From: an uncultured Bacteroidota bacterium | Lineage (GTDB): Bacteria; Bacteroidota; Bacteroidia; Bacteroidales; F082 | DNA: 64,000 bases | Reading direction: 5' to 3' | Assembly: GCA_903891085.1 (NCBI GenBank) | Contig: CAITDJ010000094.1 | Coordinates: 1-64,000, forward strand | In this document: positions 8,987-17,307 of the stretch, in pieces | How the letters are laid out: each line of letters opens with the position of its first letter | Numbering within the stretch: the stretch's first letter is position 1 | Notes under the pieces: generated by a model | Told to the model about the DNA's origin: nothing | What the model saw: only the letters and a program-made list of their open reading frames with translations | Database searches by the model: none | Position numbers and translations under genes: made by a program

Positions 8987-9062
8987 ATTTGTTCAGATAA
9001 ATGGTTGATGAGCTGAGTGGTTTGACATATATAACAATACTAACATTTACTATTTTAACATC

Positions 9063-9098
9063 AAAAGCCGGGATTCGTAGGAGTTCCGGCTTTTTTTT
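9063..9098 (+). terminator. Rho-independent terminator downstream of corA
   Basis: A 9-bp stem AAAAGCCGG/CCGGCTTTT (9063-9071, 9086-9094) is followed by a run of eight T. It lies 250 bases after the corA stop, so either the transcript has a long 3' tail or an unrecognised short transcript ends here. Confidence 0.85.
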
Positions 9099-9099
9099 C

Positions 9100-9406
9100 G
9101 TTTAGAAATTTCTGGTTTAGTTGTGGTAGTAGGCTTTGAAGAAGAATATTCTAAACTTTAATTTGCGAATTCTTTTGTGTATTCAAAAAACATGTTTTAC
9201 ATTTGGTTAAAGTTACCCGAAAAAAGTAACATTTAATCAACCAATTAGGCATGACACAACTATCTAATATACAACTGTTTACGCCCCCCCCATTTATTAA
9301 TTCAAAATGGCTTTTCATGGCAAGTTGTAATTATTGGAGAAGAAATATGTCTTTATCAGGCACATTTGTTTGTCAACACAAAGTATATTTTCAAGTTAGG
9401 GAAAAA
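9100..9406. other. Gene-free stretch with C8 tract
   Basis: I find no ORF or structured RNA here. The only notable item is a run of eight C at 9284-9291, striking in AT-rich DNA, upstream of the lipoprotein promoter region. Confidence 0.5.
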
Positions 9407-9414
9407 TAAATTCG
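9407..9414 (+). promoter_or_regulatory. Possible -7 element for the unknown lipoprotein gene
   Basis: TAAATTCG approximates TAnnTTTG and would start transcription near 9420, just before the hairpin at 9424-9454. No good -33 element is visible. Confidence 0.35.
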
Positions 9415-9423
9415 TAATACGTA

Positions 9424-9454
9424 GGCTGCATGAAAATTCTTTCATGTGGTAGCC
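9424..9454 (+). promoter_or_regulatory. 5' leader hairpin
   Basis: CATGAAA (9429-9435) and TTTCATG (9440-9446) form a 7-bp stem with loop ATTC. Outer arms GGCT (9424-9427) and AGCC (9451-9454) can extend it across an asymmetric internal loop. It lies 60 bases before the lipoprotein ATG and may stabilise or regulate the mRNA. Confidence 0.45.
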
Positions 9455-9514
9455 CATAACCACCGAATTTATGCAAGTTTTAAAAAACAATTTCTTAACA
9501 TTAACAACTTATTT

Positions 9515-10501
9515 ATGAAAAAAATAAATTTAATACTTCTTGCTTTACTATCAAGTTTATTCATTTTTTCATGTCAAAAAGAAAAAAATGGATATGACAA
9601 ATCAGAAAGCTCAAACGAACAATCATTAAAAGACGCACAATTAGAAAAACGGATACTCGCCTTTCGAGCCAAAATTGACCTTATCCGTGAAAACCAGACT
9701 TTAAAAGCGGGTACCGAACCGATGGAAGTTGATAGCGCTATCTGGTTTATTGAAGCGGCATCAAACCTTACTTATGGAGACGCAAGTACTGAACTTAATG
9801 GATTTGTTGCTGATTCTTCATTTATTGTAGTGACAATTACTAATGGTCAAATTCTTTGGTCTGATGTACAGGTAACATACGATAAGATTATCGATAGTTT
9901 GTCTTCACATAATGCTAATATTACTGCAAACGAAAAACAACTCATGTTTGCTGATGTTTCATTGAAAGCAACTAATGATAATACAGCAATATTTGAAGTA
10001 GCTTCAGGTTTCGGAACCGATGGAACTTCAGGTTTTGGAAATGACTACCCTTGGTACTGGGGTTGGGAGCTTGGAAGATGCGATGGTACAGGGCTAGGCG
10101 TTGGTCAGGATGCTGCCGACAAAATTGCATATCTTGCTAATATGTTAATTTCCGTTCCAGCTGGAAGCTCATATTATACTGATATTAGCTATAAATGGGT
10201 AAATTATTGGGATGTTCCCACAAATAGTAACCCGTATGGGGATTATCTTCTATTTCATGATTTCCAAGAAACAACATTAAATCATGCCTGTCTGTCAACA
10301 GAAGAAATAGGTTATTATAAAAACACTCTTAATACAATAGGCAACATGTATAAACCTTCGGGCAAAAGTACCATTAGATACTTTTTATGGGATGATACAG
10401 CATTTGGGCTTTGTGATCCGTCAGATTGCTGGGACATGGCTCATTTTGCAAAGGTTAAATACGCAATATGGCATATTGGCACCCCCCCATCTGAACTTTA
10501 G
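9515..10501 (+). CDS. Lipoprotein of unknown function
   Basis: I do not recognise this 328-residue protein. It has a clear lipoprotein signal: MKKINLILLALLSSLFIFSC, with Cys20 lipidated. A GTG 23 codons upstream is in frame but would mask the signal peptide and fall in the leader hairpin, so ATG 9515 is chosen. The mature protein has a polar N-terminal third (about 20-165) with a helix containing LEKRILAFRAKIDLIRENQ. The C-terminal half is rich in aromatic residues and glycine (YPWYWGWELGRCDGTGLGVG) and has four cysteines (CDGTG, HACLS, GLCDPSDC). The cell surface or outer-membrane leaflet is its likely location. The gene ends at a terminator and appears monocistronic. Codons near the 3' end contain a C7 run that could slip. 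Confidence 0.75.
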   Translation: MKKINLILLALLSSLFIFSCQKEKNGYDKSESSNEQSLKDAQLEKRILAFRAKIDLIRENQTLKAGTEPMEVDSAIWFIEAASNLTYGDASTELNGFVADSSFIVVTITNGQILWSDVQVTYDKIIDSLSSHNANITANEKQLMFADVSLKATNDNTAIFEVASGFGTDGTSGFGNDYPWYWGWELGRCDGTGLGVGQDAADKIAYLANMLISVPAGSSYYTDISYKWVNYWDVPTNSNPYGDYLLFHDFQETTLNHACLSTEEIGYYKNTLNTIGNMYKPSGKSTIRYFLWDDTAFGLCDPSDCWDMAHFAKVKYAIWHIGTPPSEL

Positions 10502-10516
10502 TCCCTATTATTTATC

Positions 10517-10551
10517 AAAACCCTGTGATGTATAATGCTTCACAGGGTTTT
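10517..10551 (+). terminator. Terminator after the unknown lipoprotein gene
   Basis: A 12-bp perfect stem AAAACCCTGTGA/TCACAGGGTTTT (10517-10528, 10540-10551), then AATTTT. It argues against start codons for the next gene upstream of 10565. Confidence 0.85.
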
Positions 10552-10564
10552 AATTTTAACCAGA

Positions 10565-12037
10565 ATGAAAACAATTCGCATACAACTAATAATAATCTTT
10601 TTGAGTTTTAGTAACTTTTTATTGTCTCAACATACTTTTGAAAAAATCATTACACAACCTGAGGACCAGGTTATTAATTCGGTAATTGAAGATAATGATG
10701 GCAATTATTTTTTGGTGGGACGGTTTAAGAACATTGAAGCCACACGAAACAGTGGATACATCATTAAATTGGACAGTTCTGGTAATTTAATGCAGGAAAA
10801 AATTATTAGTCTCAATGATACCCTATCGTCCCTGTTTTTAAATATTCATTTCTTTAATAATCAATATTATATCATTGGTTCTGGAATAATTAACTATCCT
10901 GACACTTCAAAACTATGGTACTTGAAATTAAACACAAATCTGGAAATTGAAGATGAAAAGATACTTCCTATTCCTTATGGCAGATGGTTTTCTTACATGA
11001 ACTCAATAATAGATTCTGACACCAATCTTGTTATTACCGGCTATACCACAAGAGTGGATGATACATATAACTATAATAATGATGCTTTTTTTTACAAACT
11101 AAACATCAATGGTGACTCATTAGTCTCAAAGTTTTATACTTCAACTACTCCATTATATTTTTCGTTTGATATTATCGAAAGTTATGACAGTACTTCATAT
11201 TACGCTTTTGTTAGTCACTTTGAAAGTACATCTGGCGGTCAAAAATTAATTTTAAACAAAAATCTGGATAGCCTGAGCATTGATCCCATCCCTTTGGGTA
11301 TATATGATTATTATTCGCCTATCTTTATAAATGAAGATGATGTTTTACTTTGTGGAAAAGGAAGCCCTGACCAATCGGAACTTTATGCGTTAAATGTTAT
11401 TTCAATAAATGACCAAACAGAATTGATAGATTATAATTCTTTTAAAATTGAAGGCAACAATCGTGAGCATCCCGCGATGTACAACGGTGTAAGTAAAAAA
11501 GAAGATAACATTTACATTGGAGGTACTTCAAATTTAGATTATGCTAACCCTTACTGGAGTTCTTCCGATTCATGGTTTCATCTGATTAAAATCAATACTG
11601 ACATTACTCCAGTTTGGGAATATTGGTATGGAGGAGATGCCTATTATTTTCTGTACAGCATTCTTGCAACAAATGATGGCGGTTGTATTATGGTTGGGAA
11701 TCGTTACGATTATGAAACACAAGATCAGGAAAGAGATATTTACATTGTTAAAGTAGATCATGATGGTTTGATCGTATGGACACAGGAAATTCCTGGTAAC
11801 AAACAGAAAACAACTGTTTATCCAAATCCCGGTACAAATTTGCTAAATATTATTACTGGCAATAAAGTACTTGACTTTGAACTAATTAACCTAAACGGCC
11901 AGGTCGAAATTAAACAAATTCTAATCTCTGATGCTAATACGATTAATATTGAATCATTAAAATCAGGTATTTACTTTTACCGGCTAATTGACGATAAAAA
12001 CGGAACAATTGAAACGGGAAAATGGATAAAACGATGA
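10565..12037 (+). CDS. Secreted propeller-like protein with T9SS sorting domain
   Basis: A 490-residue exported protein. The signal peptide is MKTIRIQLIIIFLSFSNFLLSQ. The body contains repeated strands of the type GNYFLVGRFK, FYKLNINGDSL and GGCIMVGNRYD, with short phrases such as IIKLDSSGNL and IVKVDHDGLIVW. These resemble the beta-propeller repeats of Bacteroidota T9SS proteins. The C-terminus is a type A sorting domain (TVYPNPGTNLLNI to IYFYRLIDDKNG). I chose the ATG at 10565; an in-frame ATG at 10535 lies inside the previous terminator. Function is unknown; secretion to the surface by T9SS is inferred from the sorting domain. Confidence 0.85.
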   Translation: MKTIRIQLIIIFLSFSNFLLSQHTFEKIITQPEDQVINSVIEDNDGNYFLVGRFKNIEATRNSGYIIKLDSSGNLMQEKIISLNDTLSSLFLNIHFFNNQYYIIGSGIINYPDTSKLWYLKLNTNLEIEDEKILPIPYGRWFSYMNSIIDSDTNLVITGYTTRVDDTYNYNNDAFFYKLNINGDSLVSKFYTSTTPLYFSFDIIESYDSTSYYAFVSHFESTSGGQKLILNKNLDSLSIDPIPLGIYDYYSPIFINEDDVLLCGKGSPDQSELYALNVISINDQTELIDYNSFKIEGNNREHPAMYNGVSKKEDNIYIGGTSNLDYANPYWSSSDSWFHLIKINTDITPVWEYWYGGDAYYFLYSILATNDGGCIMVGNRYDYETQDQERDIYIVKVDHDGLIVWTQEIPGNKQKTTVYPNPGTNLLNIITGNKVLDFELINLNGQVEIKQILISDANTINIESLKSGIYFYRLIDDKNGTIETGKWIKR

Positions 12038-12175
12038 AATTAGAAGAATTTAATGCTTATAATAAAAAATTGCGAAAGAACTGGTTTATAACAAATGTGG
12101 TCTCGATTTATCAAATCTAAAACTGAAAATGCGTAACTCTTTATAGTTGAATATTTTATGAGAATAATAAAATAT

Positions 12176-12230
12176 CTCAGCGGTTCTCTGCGTTCCGATT
12201 ACCATCAGGGCTCTGCGTGCTGCGGTTAAA
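12176..12230. repeat. CTCTGCG/GCGGTT-type intergenic motif
   Basis: The segment contains CAGCGGTTCTCTGCGTTCC and GGGCTCTGCGTGCTGCGGTT, two degenerate copies of a phrase I recall between genes of many unrelated environmental bacteria. No ORF or stable RNA is evident. Confidence 0.5.
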
Positions 12231-12250
12231 TATTAATCGCAAAGCAGTAA

Positions 12251-13345
12251 CTAATAATCGCCTCGGTTAAAAATCTGCGTTTGCCTCTGTATTGAAGCTT
12301 CATGAACCAATTCGAGCATCGAAAGTAAAAAAGCGGGATCGAGGCCAAGGCTTGTACCAATGGCTAGGCGGTCTTCGATAATATGCTGCCAGCGCTTCAG
12401 TTGCAGGATGGTGATGTTGTTTTCTTTTTTGTAATCCCCTATTTCTTCGATGACTTCCATCCTTTTGGCAAGCAATTGAATAAGTTCTACATCGAGTTTA
12501 TCAATCTCACTCCGCAGTTTTTCAAGATGGTGCTCAAACTCAATGCTGCCAGTGTATTTACGTATTACAAGCCTCGAAAGCATTTCGGCCAATGCTCCGG
12601 GCGAAAGTTGCTGCGCAGCATCGGTAAGGGCTTTGTCGGGATGGATATGGCTTTCAATCATTAATCCGTTTGTTTCCAGATCGAGTGCTTTTTGGGCAAT
12701 TTCGAGCAACAGATCACGTCTTCCACAGATATGACTGATATCGGTAATGATGGGCAACGATGGAATCAATCGTTTCAGTTCAATCGGTATTTCCCACATG
12801 GGAGCATTGCGGTAAGGTGATCGGTTGAAGTAATGAAAGCCACGGTGGATGGCGGCTACCTGTGTTATGCCAGCTGAATAAAAGCGTTCAATGGCGCCTA
12901 TCCAGAGTTTCAGATCGGGTGTGAGCGGATTTTTAATCATCACCGGAATATCAACACCACGCAAGGCATCAGAAAGTTCCTGCACCGAAAACGGATTTAC
13001 TACCGTACGTGCGCCAATCCATAAAATATCTATTCCGTGTTTCAGGGCTTGTTCGATATGGGTTGGATTTGCCACCTCGGTTGTTATAAGCAGTCCTGTT
13101 TCAGCTTTCACCTTTTGAAGCCACTTCAGTCCCTGAATGCCAATACCCTCAAATTCTCCCGGACGGGTTCTAGGTTTCCAAATTCCGGCACGAAATATTT
13201 TTACCTGTTCTATCTTCCTTAACTCACGGGCGGTTACCATCACCTGCTCTTCGCTCTCCGCACTGCACGGACCACTGATAACAAAAGGTTGTTCCTTTAT
13301 ATGTAACCAATCCGAAACCTGAATGTTTGTACTTTCCTGACTCAT
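12251..13345 (-). CDS. Bifunctional DAHP synthase / chorismate mutase type II
   Basis: Joins 3-deoxy-7-phosphoheptulonate synthase (first shikimate step) to chorismate mutase (branch to Phe/Tyr). The 364-residue protein starts MSQESTNIQVSDWLHIKEQP. The KDPG/DAHP-synthase barrel (about 15-255) has FVISGPCSAESEEQ, FRAGIWKPRTRPGEFEG and the motif IWIGARTVVNPFSVQEL. The C-terminal helical AroQ domain (about 270-364) has LRSEIDKLDVELIQLLAKRM and a later EDRLAIGTSLGLDP. The upstream in-frame extension to 13447 is rejected because the promoter (13361-13387) lies inside it. It is isolated here from other aromatic genes; in Bacteroidota it is often beside prephenate dehydrogenase or dehydratase. Confidence 0.93.
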   Translation of the reverse strand: MSQESTNIQVSDWLHIKEQPFVISGPCSAESEEQVMVTARELRKIEQVKIFRAGIWKPRTRPGEFEGIGIQGLKWLQKVKAETGLLITTEVANPTHIEQALKHGIDILWIGARTVVNPFSVQELSDALRGVDIPVMIKNPLTPDLKLWIGAIERFYSAGITQVAAIHRGFHYFNRSPYRNAPMWEIPIELKRLIPSLPIITDISHICGRRDLLLEIAQKALDLETNGLMIESHIHPDKALTDAAQQLSPGALAEMLSRLVIRKYTGSIEFEHHLEKLRSEIDKLDVELIQLLAKRMEVIEEIGDYKKENNITILQLKRWQHIIEDRLAIGTSLGLDPAFLLSMLELVHEASIQRQTQIFNRGDY

Positions 13346-13360
13346 AATTTTCTTCTGCTG

Positions 13361-13387
13361 CAAAAGTAATACTTTCACCCAAGACAA
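13361..13387 (-). promoter_or_regulatory. Promoter for DAHP synthase/chorismate mutase
   Basis: On the minus strand TACTTTTG (13361-13368) is a perfect -7 element; a TTG at 13385-13387 lies 16 bases upstream, slightly short. Transcription would start about 10 bases before the ATG. Confidence 0.55.
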
Positions 13388-13624
13388 TAGTCCTTCATCA
13401 ATTTTGGTAAACCGCCCAGCGAACCAAACATTGACAATTGTACGCATGAATTTCTTAGCGTTTGATTATCAGACAATTAATTTCAATAAAGACTTTTATC
13501 AATCACGTTCGATATATTTGTTGTAACATCAATGTAATCATCCAACAATAAATAAAAAAATAGTTGGGCAACTTATTGATTGAGTATAACGTCTTGTTGT
13601 TATATTGCAGAATGAAAAAACTAC

Positions 13625-14149
13625 ATGAAGAATCTGATTGATGGTTGCATAAAAGGGAAACACCTCGCACGTAAAGAGCTGTTCCACAAATACCGTCAGA
13701 TGCTTCTTGGAATTTGTCTGAGGTATGCGCGTGATAAAGCCGAAGCCGAAGATATTCTGCTTGAGGGTTTTATGCAGATTTACACAAAAATAGGAAGTTA
13801 TTCAAACGAGGGCTCTTTCGAAGGTTGGATGAAAAAGGTGATGGTCAATACAGCCATTGATTTTTTCCGTAGAAACAGGAAGGAGAATACGCATCAGAAT
13901 ATTGATGATTTTCCTGAACTAGTTTCCCCGGACTTTGATGCATTAAATCAAATGTCAGCAAAAGATATCCTAACATTGATTCAAATAATGCCTCAGGGCT
14001 ATCGGATTGTTTTCAACCTTTTCGCTATTGAAGGTTACAGCCATAAAGAAATTGCCGAAAAGCTACAAATAAGCGAAAGCACTTCGAAAAGTCAGTTACG
14101 AAAGGCCAGAATATGGCTGGTGAATAAACTTAAAAGTAGCTATGAATAA
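13625..14149 (+). CDS. ECF-family RNA polymerase sigma factor
   Basis: A 174-residue extracytoplasmic-function sigma-70 factor. Region 2 (about 8-75) has RYARDKAEAEDILLEGFMQI and the -10-binding helix with FEGWMKKVMVNTAIDFFRR. Region 4 (about 115-170) has a helix-turn-helix, GYSHKEIAEKLQISESTSKS, followed by QLRKARIWL. There is no region 1 or 3. The next gene starts 11 bases downstream and encodes a membrane protein whose short cytoplasmic N-terminus is the natural candidate anti-sigma domain. The target promoters are unknown. Confidence 0.93.
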   Translation: MKNLIDGCIKGKHLARKELFHKYRQMLLGICLRYARDKAEAEDILLEGFMQIYTKIGSYSNEGSFEGWMKKVMVNTAIDFFRRNRKENTHQNIDDFPELVSPDFDALNQMSAKDILTLIQIMPQGYRIVFNLFAIEGYSHKEIAEKLQISESTSKSQLRKARIWLVNKLKSSYE

Positions 14150-14160
14150 ATATTTTAGCC

Positions 14161-15495
14161 ATGGATAAACCGATAAAAGAAATAGATGAATTAATCAGAG
14201 AAAAACTGATCAATTATCAGGAAGATACCTCCCCCAATTTTTGGTTGCGGCTGAACACTCGATTGTCCAGACCACGTATTATCAATGGAGTCATTCTTTC
14301 AATTGCAACCATTGCAGGATTGTTGTTTTGGTTGATGATGCCAAAACCTGATGTTGAGGCTAATATTTTAAAAAAACCAAATACTGAACAAAATACAACA
14401 ATAAACATTTCGAAACAAACGATTGAAAAACAATTGAGTACTAATTTGTTCATCAATTCTCAGGATAATAACTCTCAAGTTGCAAATGAACAAATTGAGT
14501 CTGTAAATGAAAAGAATGTATCGACACCTGTTGGGGTTGCGGCAATAACATTTGGCGAAATCAATGTCACAACCAGACAACCAACAAATAATCTGAACAT
14601 CCAAAACAGTTTACTCATTTTGCGTGACAGCATTCAGGTAAATAATCTTGAACCCCGATTGGTAAGCAAACTGACAACAGAAGAAGATAGCCAGACTTTA
14701 ATGCCTGAAAACACCGGAAGAAGCCAGGATAATCAATCATATAAGGATAGGTTTCTATTCAGGAATTTTAGTATTTCATTGGAATACGGGCAGGGGATTA
14801 CCCGGAAATCATTCGATAATGATCCTCAATTCCAAGAATTTATCGATTTTAGACTCAACAATGAAGAACAGCTTGTGAATTCATCCTACGGTATAAAATT
14901 CAATTACCATCATAAAAATTGGGTCGTTAGTACTGGCCTCGATTATACTTCCATTGGCGAAAAATTGAATTACAATCTTGAAGAGACGGTTATTGATCCT
15001 GAAGGTGGATATTACCTTTATGATACCATTTGGGCAAATATCATTAATCCTGATTTTGAAATGATACCAATGGTTATTGGCTATGATATAACCAGGGTAG
15101 AAGAATATAAAAATGTAAAATACAAAATCGACAATGTTAACCGGTACAGTTATATTGAGATACCTGCATTGATTGGTTATAATTTCAGAATAAACCAACT
15201 CAATATATGTCCATCTATGGGGCTGACATTTGGATTTTTATACAATGCATCCGGCAAATTGCCTAAGTTGGATTCTACCAATTTCAATGAGATAAAGTAT
15301 AATTCAATCTATCTGAAACCAATCGCGACCAATCTGGTCTTCGACCTGAGTCTGGAATATACATTTAGCAGGAAATATGATGTGTTTATCAAACCATATT
15401 TCAAAAAAGGATTGGGATCAATATACAAAAACTACCCATTATCAGGAAGTTATACAAACACAGGCATTAAAATCGGTCTGAATATTTATTTTTAA
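14161..15495 (+). CDS. Putative anti-sigma/outer-membrane barrel fusion protein
   Basis: A 444-residue protein with an unusual layout. Residues 1-38 are cytoplasmic and polar (DELIREKLINYQ, then SPNFWLRLNTRL). Residues 40-60 form a single transmembrane helix (INGVILSIATIAGLLFWLMM). Residues 61-195 are a low-complexity N/Q/T/S linker. Residues 200-444 are amphipathic beta-strands typical of an outer-membrane barrel (FSISLEYGQGITRKSF, YSYIEIPALIGYNF, GLTFGFLYNASGKLP), ending in ...GIKIGLNIYF with a terminal aromatic. It could span both membranes and pass an outer-membrane signal to the sigma factor encoded 11 bases upstream. The barrel and topology are predictions; an anti-sigma role is inferred from position and from similar ECF-linked pairs in Bacteroidota. 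Confidence 0.7.
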   Translation: MDKPIKEIDELIREKLINYQEDTSPNFWLRLNTRLSRPRIINGVILSIATIAGLLFWLMMPKPDVEANILKKPNTEQNTTINISKQTIEKQLSTNLFINSQDNNSQVANEQIESVNEKNVSTPVGVAAITFGEINVTTRQPTNNLNIQNSLLILRDSIQVNNLEPRLVSKLTTEEDSQTLMPENTGRSQDNQSYKDRFLFRNFSISLEYGQGITRKSFDNDPQFQEFIDFRLNNEEQLVNSSYGIKFNYHHKNWVVSTGLDYTSIGEKLNYNLEETVIDPEGGYYLYDTIWANIINPDFEMIPMVIGYDITRVEEYKNVKYKIDNVNRYSYIEIPALIGYNFRINQLNICPSMGLTFGFLYNASGKLPKLDSTNFNEIKYNSIYLKPIATNLVFDLSLEYTFSRKYDVFIKPYFKKGLGSIYKNYPLSGSYTNTGIKIGLNIYF

Positions 15496-15517
15496 ATAAT
15501 TGTTAATCCAAACCAAT

Positions 15518-16990
15518 ATGAAAACAAGAATATTACTTCTTTTATCAGTAGCACTGATCAATTCCATTGTATTTGGTCAGTCGGATCACTTCATTGATTT
15601 AACCAATCACAATCTTTTTAATCATTCAAAAACAGGATTTGACAAGGTTTTAGATAATAATGATGAACAGCCTGATCCGTTCGTTACGCAAATTACAAAC
15701 AACAGGGATTTGCAGGATTTGTGGAGGCTCGACTCGACAATTTCTTATGGATTCGTTACTGATTTTGATTCAATTGCAACGAATAGAAGACTTTATACCT
15801 ACGATGATGTTAATAAAACAGTGGAATATACAGAGATTACTTTATCTGGTCCGAACAGTACCTGGGTGAATACCAATAGAAATCTATGGTACTTTAATGA
15901 TGAAAATCTGCAAATACAAAATATTCAATTTAAATGGACTCAGGATCAATGGATTAAATTCAAAAAAATAGAATGTACTTATAATGAGAATGATAGACCA
16001 TACGAGGAATCCTATTTCACTTGGGACACCATAAACGAAAAGTGGCTAGGCAATACTAAAGTTGAGTTTGGATACAATGATCAAGGCCTTCAAAACCTTT
16101 TAATTTTATATTCAATAGATGCATACACGAATGACTGGGTTGGATTTCAAAAATATGTAACAACTTTTAACGAGGCTGGTTTAAAAGAAACGGAAACTAT
16201 TTTCAGATGGAGTATTGATTCAGGCTCCTGGAATAATTTTGAAAGAAATACATTTACATATGAAGATGGTCTAAGTAACCATTATTATGACTTTTGGGAT
16301 GAGAATGAATGGAAACAGTATAGTCGAACTGAAGCTTTTCGAATAGATACACTAACTGTCCTTTATGATACATACCATTTTGAAAACGATTCTATCTGGG
16401 TGTTTAATATGAGTTATAAATCCAAAATCAGAGAGAATGAATACGGAGATATTGTTTTTCAGGAATCATACAGATCAATGAATTCTCATGATAGCTGGAT
16501 AGGGGAAGTCAAATTTGAAAAGTTAGCAAATGAATTCGGTCAAGTTGTATCAAATATTAATTACTATTGGATTAAAAATGAAGAATGGTCATATAATGTA
16601 AAATTCCAAACTGGATATGATGAACATAATATCCCATTCTATAGTTCAACTTCGATTTGGAATATAGACGAAAACTTATGGACTATGGAAAAAAGTGCTA
16701 CATCATATTTTAAAAACATATCTGCTATCAACGAGACAAATAATAAGAATTGCAGTATCACCGTTTTTCCAAACCCGTGCAAAAATCAACTCAACTTATC
16801 AATTGAAAACCAGAATGATACTGCAATACATTTTAAAATCCATTCAGTCACCGGTCAGCTTGTTGATGAGGGCTCGGTGAGTTCAACCAATACGATTACC
16901 CTGAATGTAGAACATCTGGATAAAGGGTTTTATCTGATTCAGATTGATAACGGAAAAACAATTTCAACCGGTAAATTCATGAAACTCTGA
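15518..16990 (+). CDS. Secreted repeat protein with T9SS sorting domain
   Basis: A 490-residue exported protein starting at ATG 15518 (MKTRILLLLSVALINSIVFG, signal peptide); a TTG six codons upstream is less likely. The body (about 95-405) consists of about seven repeats of roughly 45 residues, each with a tryptophan-centred strand and a YN/YD strand, for example IECTYNENDRPYEESYFTWD and VEFGYNDQGLQN. These resemble YD/RHS-like repeats. The C-terminus is a type A sorting domain (ITVFPNPCKNQLNLSI to FYLIQIDNGKT). It follows the barrel gene by 22 bases, so the sigma, barrel and secreted protein are probably one transcript. Function is unknown; a surface ligand or effector of the sigma pathway is a possibility. 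Confidence 0.82.
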   Translation: MKTRILLLLSVALINSIVFGQSDHFIDLTNHNLFNHSKTGFDKVLDNNDEQPDPFVTQITNNRDLQDLWRLDSTISYGFVTDFDSIATNRRLYTYDDVNKTVEYTEITLSGPNSTWVNTNRNLWYFNDENLQIQNIQFKWTQDQWIKFKKIECTYNENDRPYEESYFTWDTINEKWLGNTKVEFGYNDQGLQNLLILYSIDAYTNDWVGFQKYVTTFNEAGLKETETIFRWSIDSGSWNNFERNTFTYEDGLSNHYYDFWDENEWKQYSRTEAFRIDTLTVLYDTYHFENDSIWVFNMSYKSKIRENEYGDIVFQESYRSMNSHDSWIGEVKFEKLANEFGQVVSNINYYWIKNEEWSYNVKFQTGYDEHNIPFYSSTSIWNIDENLWTMEKSATSYFKNISAINETNNKNCSITVFPNPCKNQLNLSIENQNDTAIHFKIHSVTGQLVDEGSVSSTNTITLNVEHLDKGFYLIQIDNGKTISTGKFMKL

Positions 16991-17105
16991 TTCCATAACA
17001 ACATTTCAAATTGCTATAATTTTCCATTTGAAATTAAGTTATTATTTCGTAGGACTTTACTAACCAAAATATGGATTCAGGGTAATTCCTGTTCTGTTCG
17101 AAACC

Positions 17106-17140
17106 AGCGGATTGCCTTTAGGCGTTCCGCTTATTTTTTT
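17106..17140 (+). terminator. Terminator after the sigma/barrel/T9SS set
   Basis: AGCGGA (17106-17111) pairs with TCCGCT (17126-17131), with an inner GCC/GGC stem around TTTA, then TATTTTTTT. The rest of the 16991-17307 gap shows no ORF or RNA. Confidence 0.75.
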
Positions 17141-17307
17141 ATTGTCCAAAATGCGATGAATCTACATCCATCTTTTTCAAACACTCCTTTAACACCATAA
17201 TATTTATAATTGTTTGTTTTTATGATATTTACGATTTTTTTATTACCCTTATGTGAAGTACTGCCCAATTTTTCGTTTTTTTGCACTGAATTTGAAACCA
17301 AAATAAA

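Noticed and set aside
9446-9514. GTG start upstream of the unknown lipoprotein
   Set aside because: It lies inside the leader hairpin and would bury the lipoprotein signal peptide.
12034-12120. 28-codon ORF overlapping the stop of the T9SS propeller gene
   Set aside because: It begins with an ATGA overlap, but has no recognisable feature, conserved motif or membrane segment; too weak to call a gene.
13346-13447. Longer start for DAHP synthase/chorismate mutase
   Set aside because: It would include the promoter and lacks family similarity; MSQES at 13345 fits homologues.
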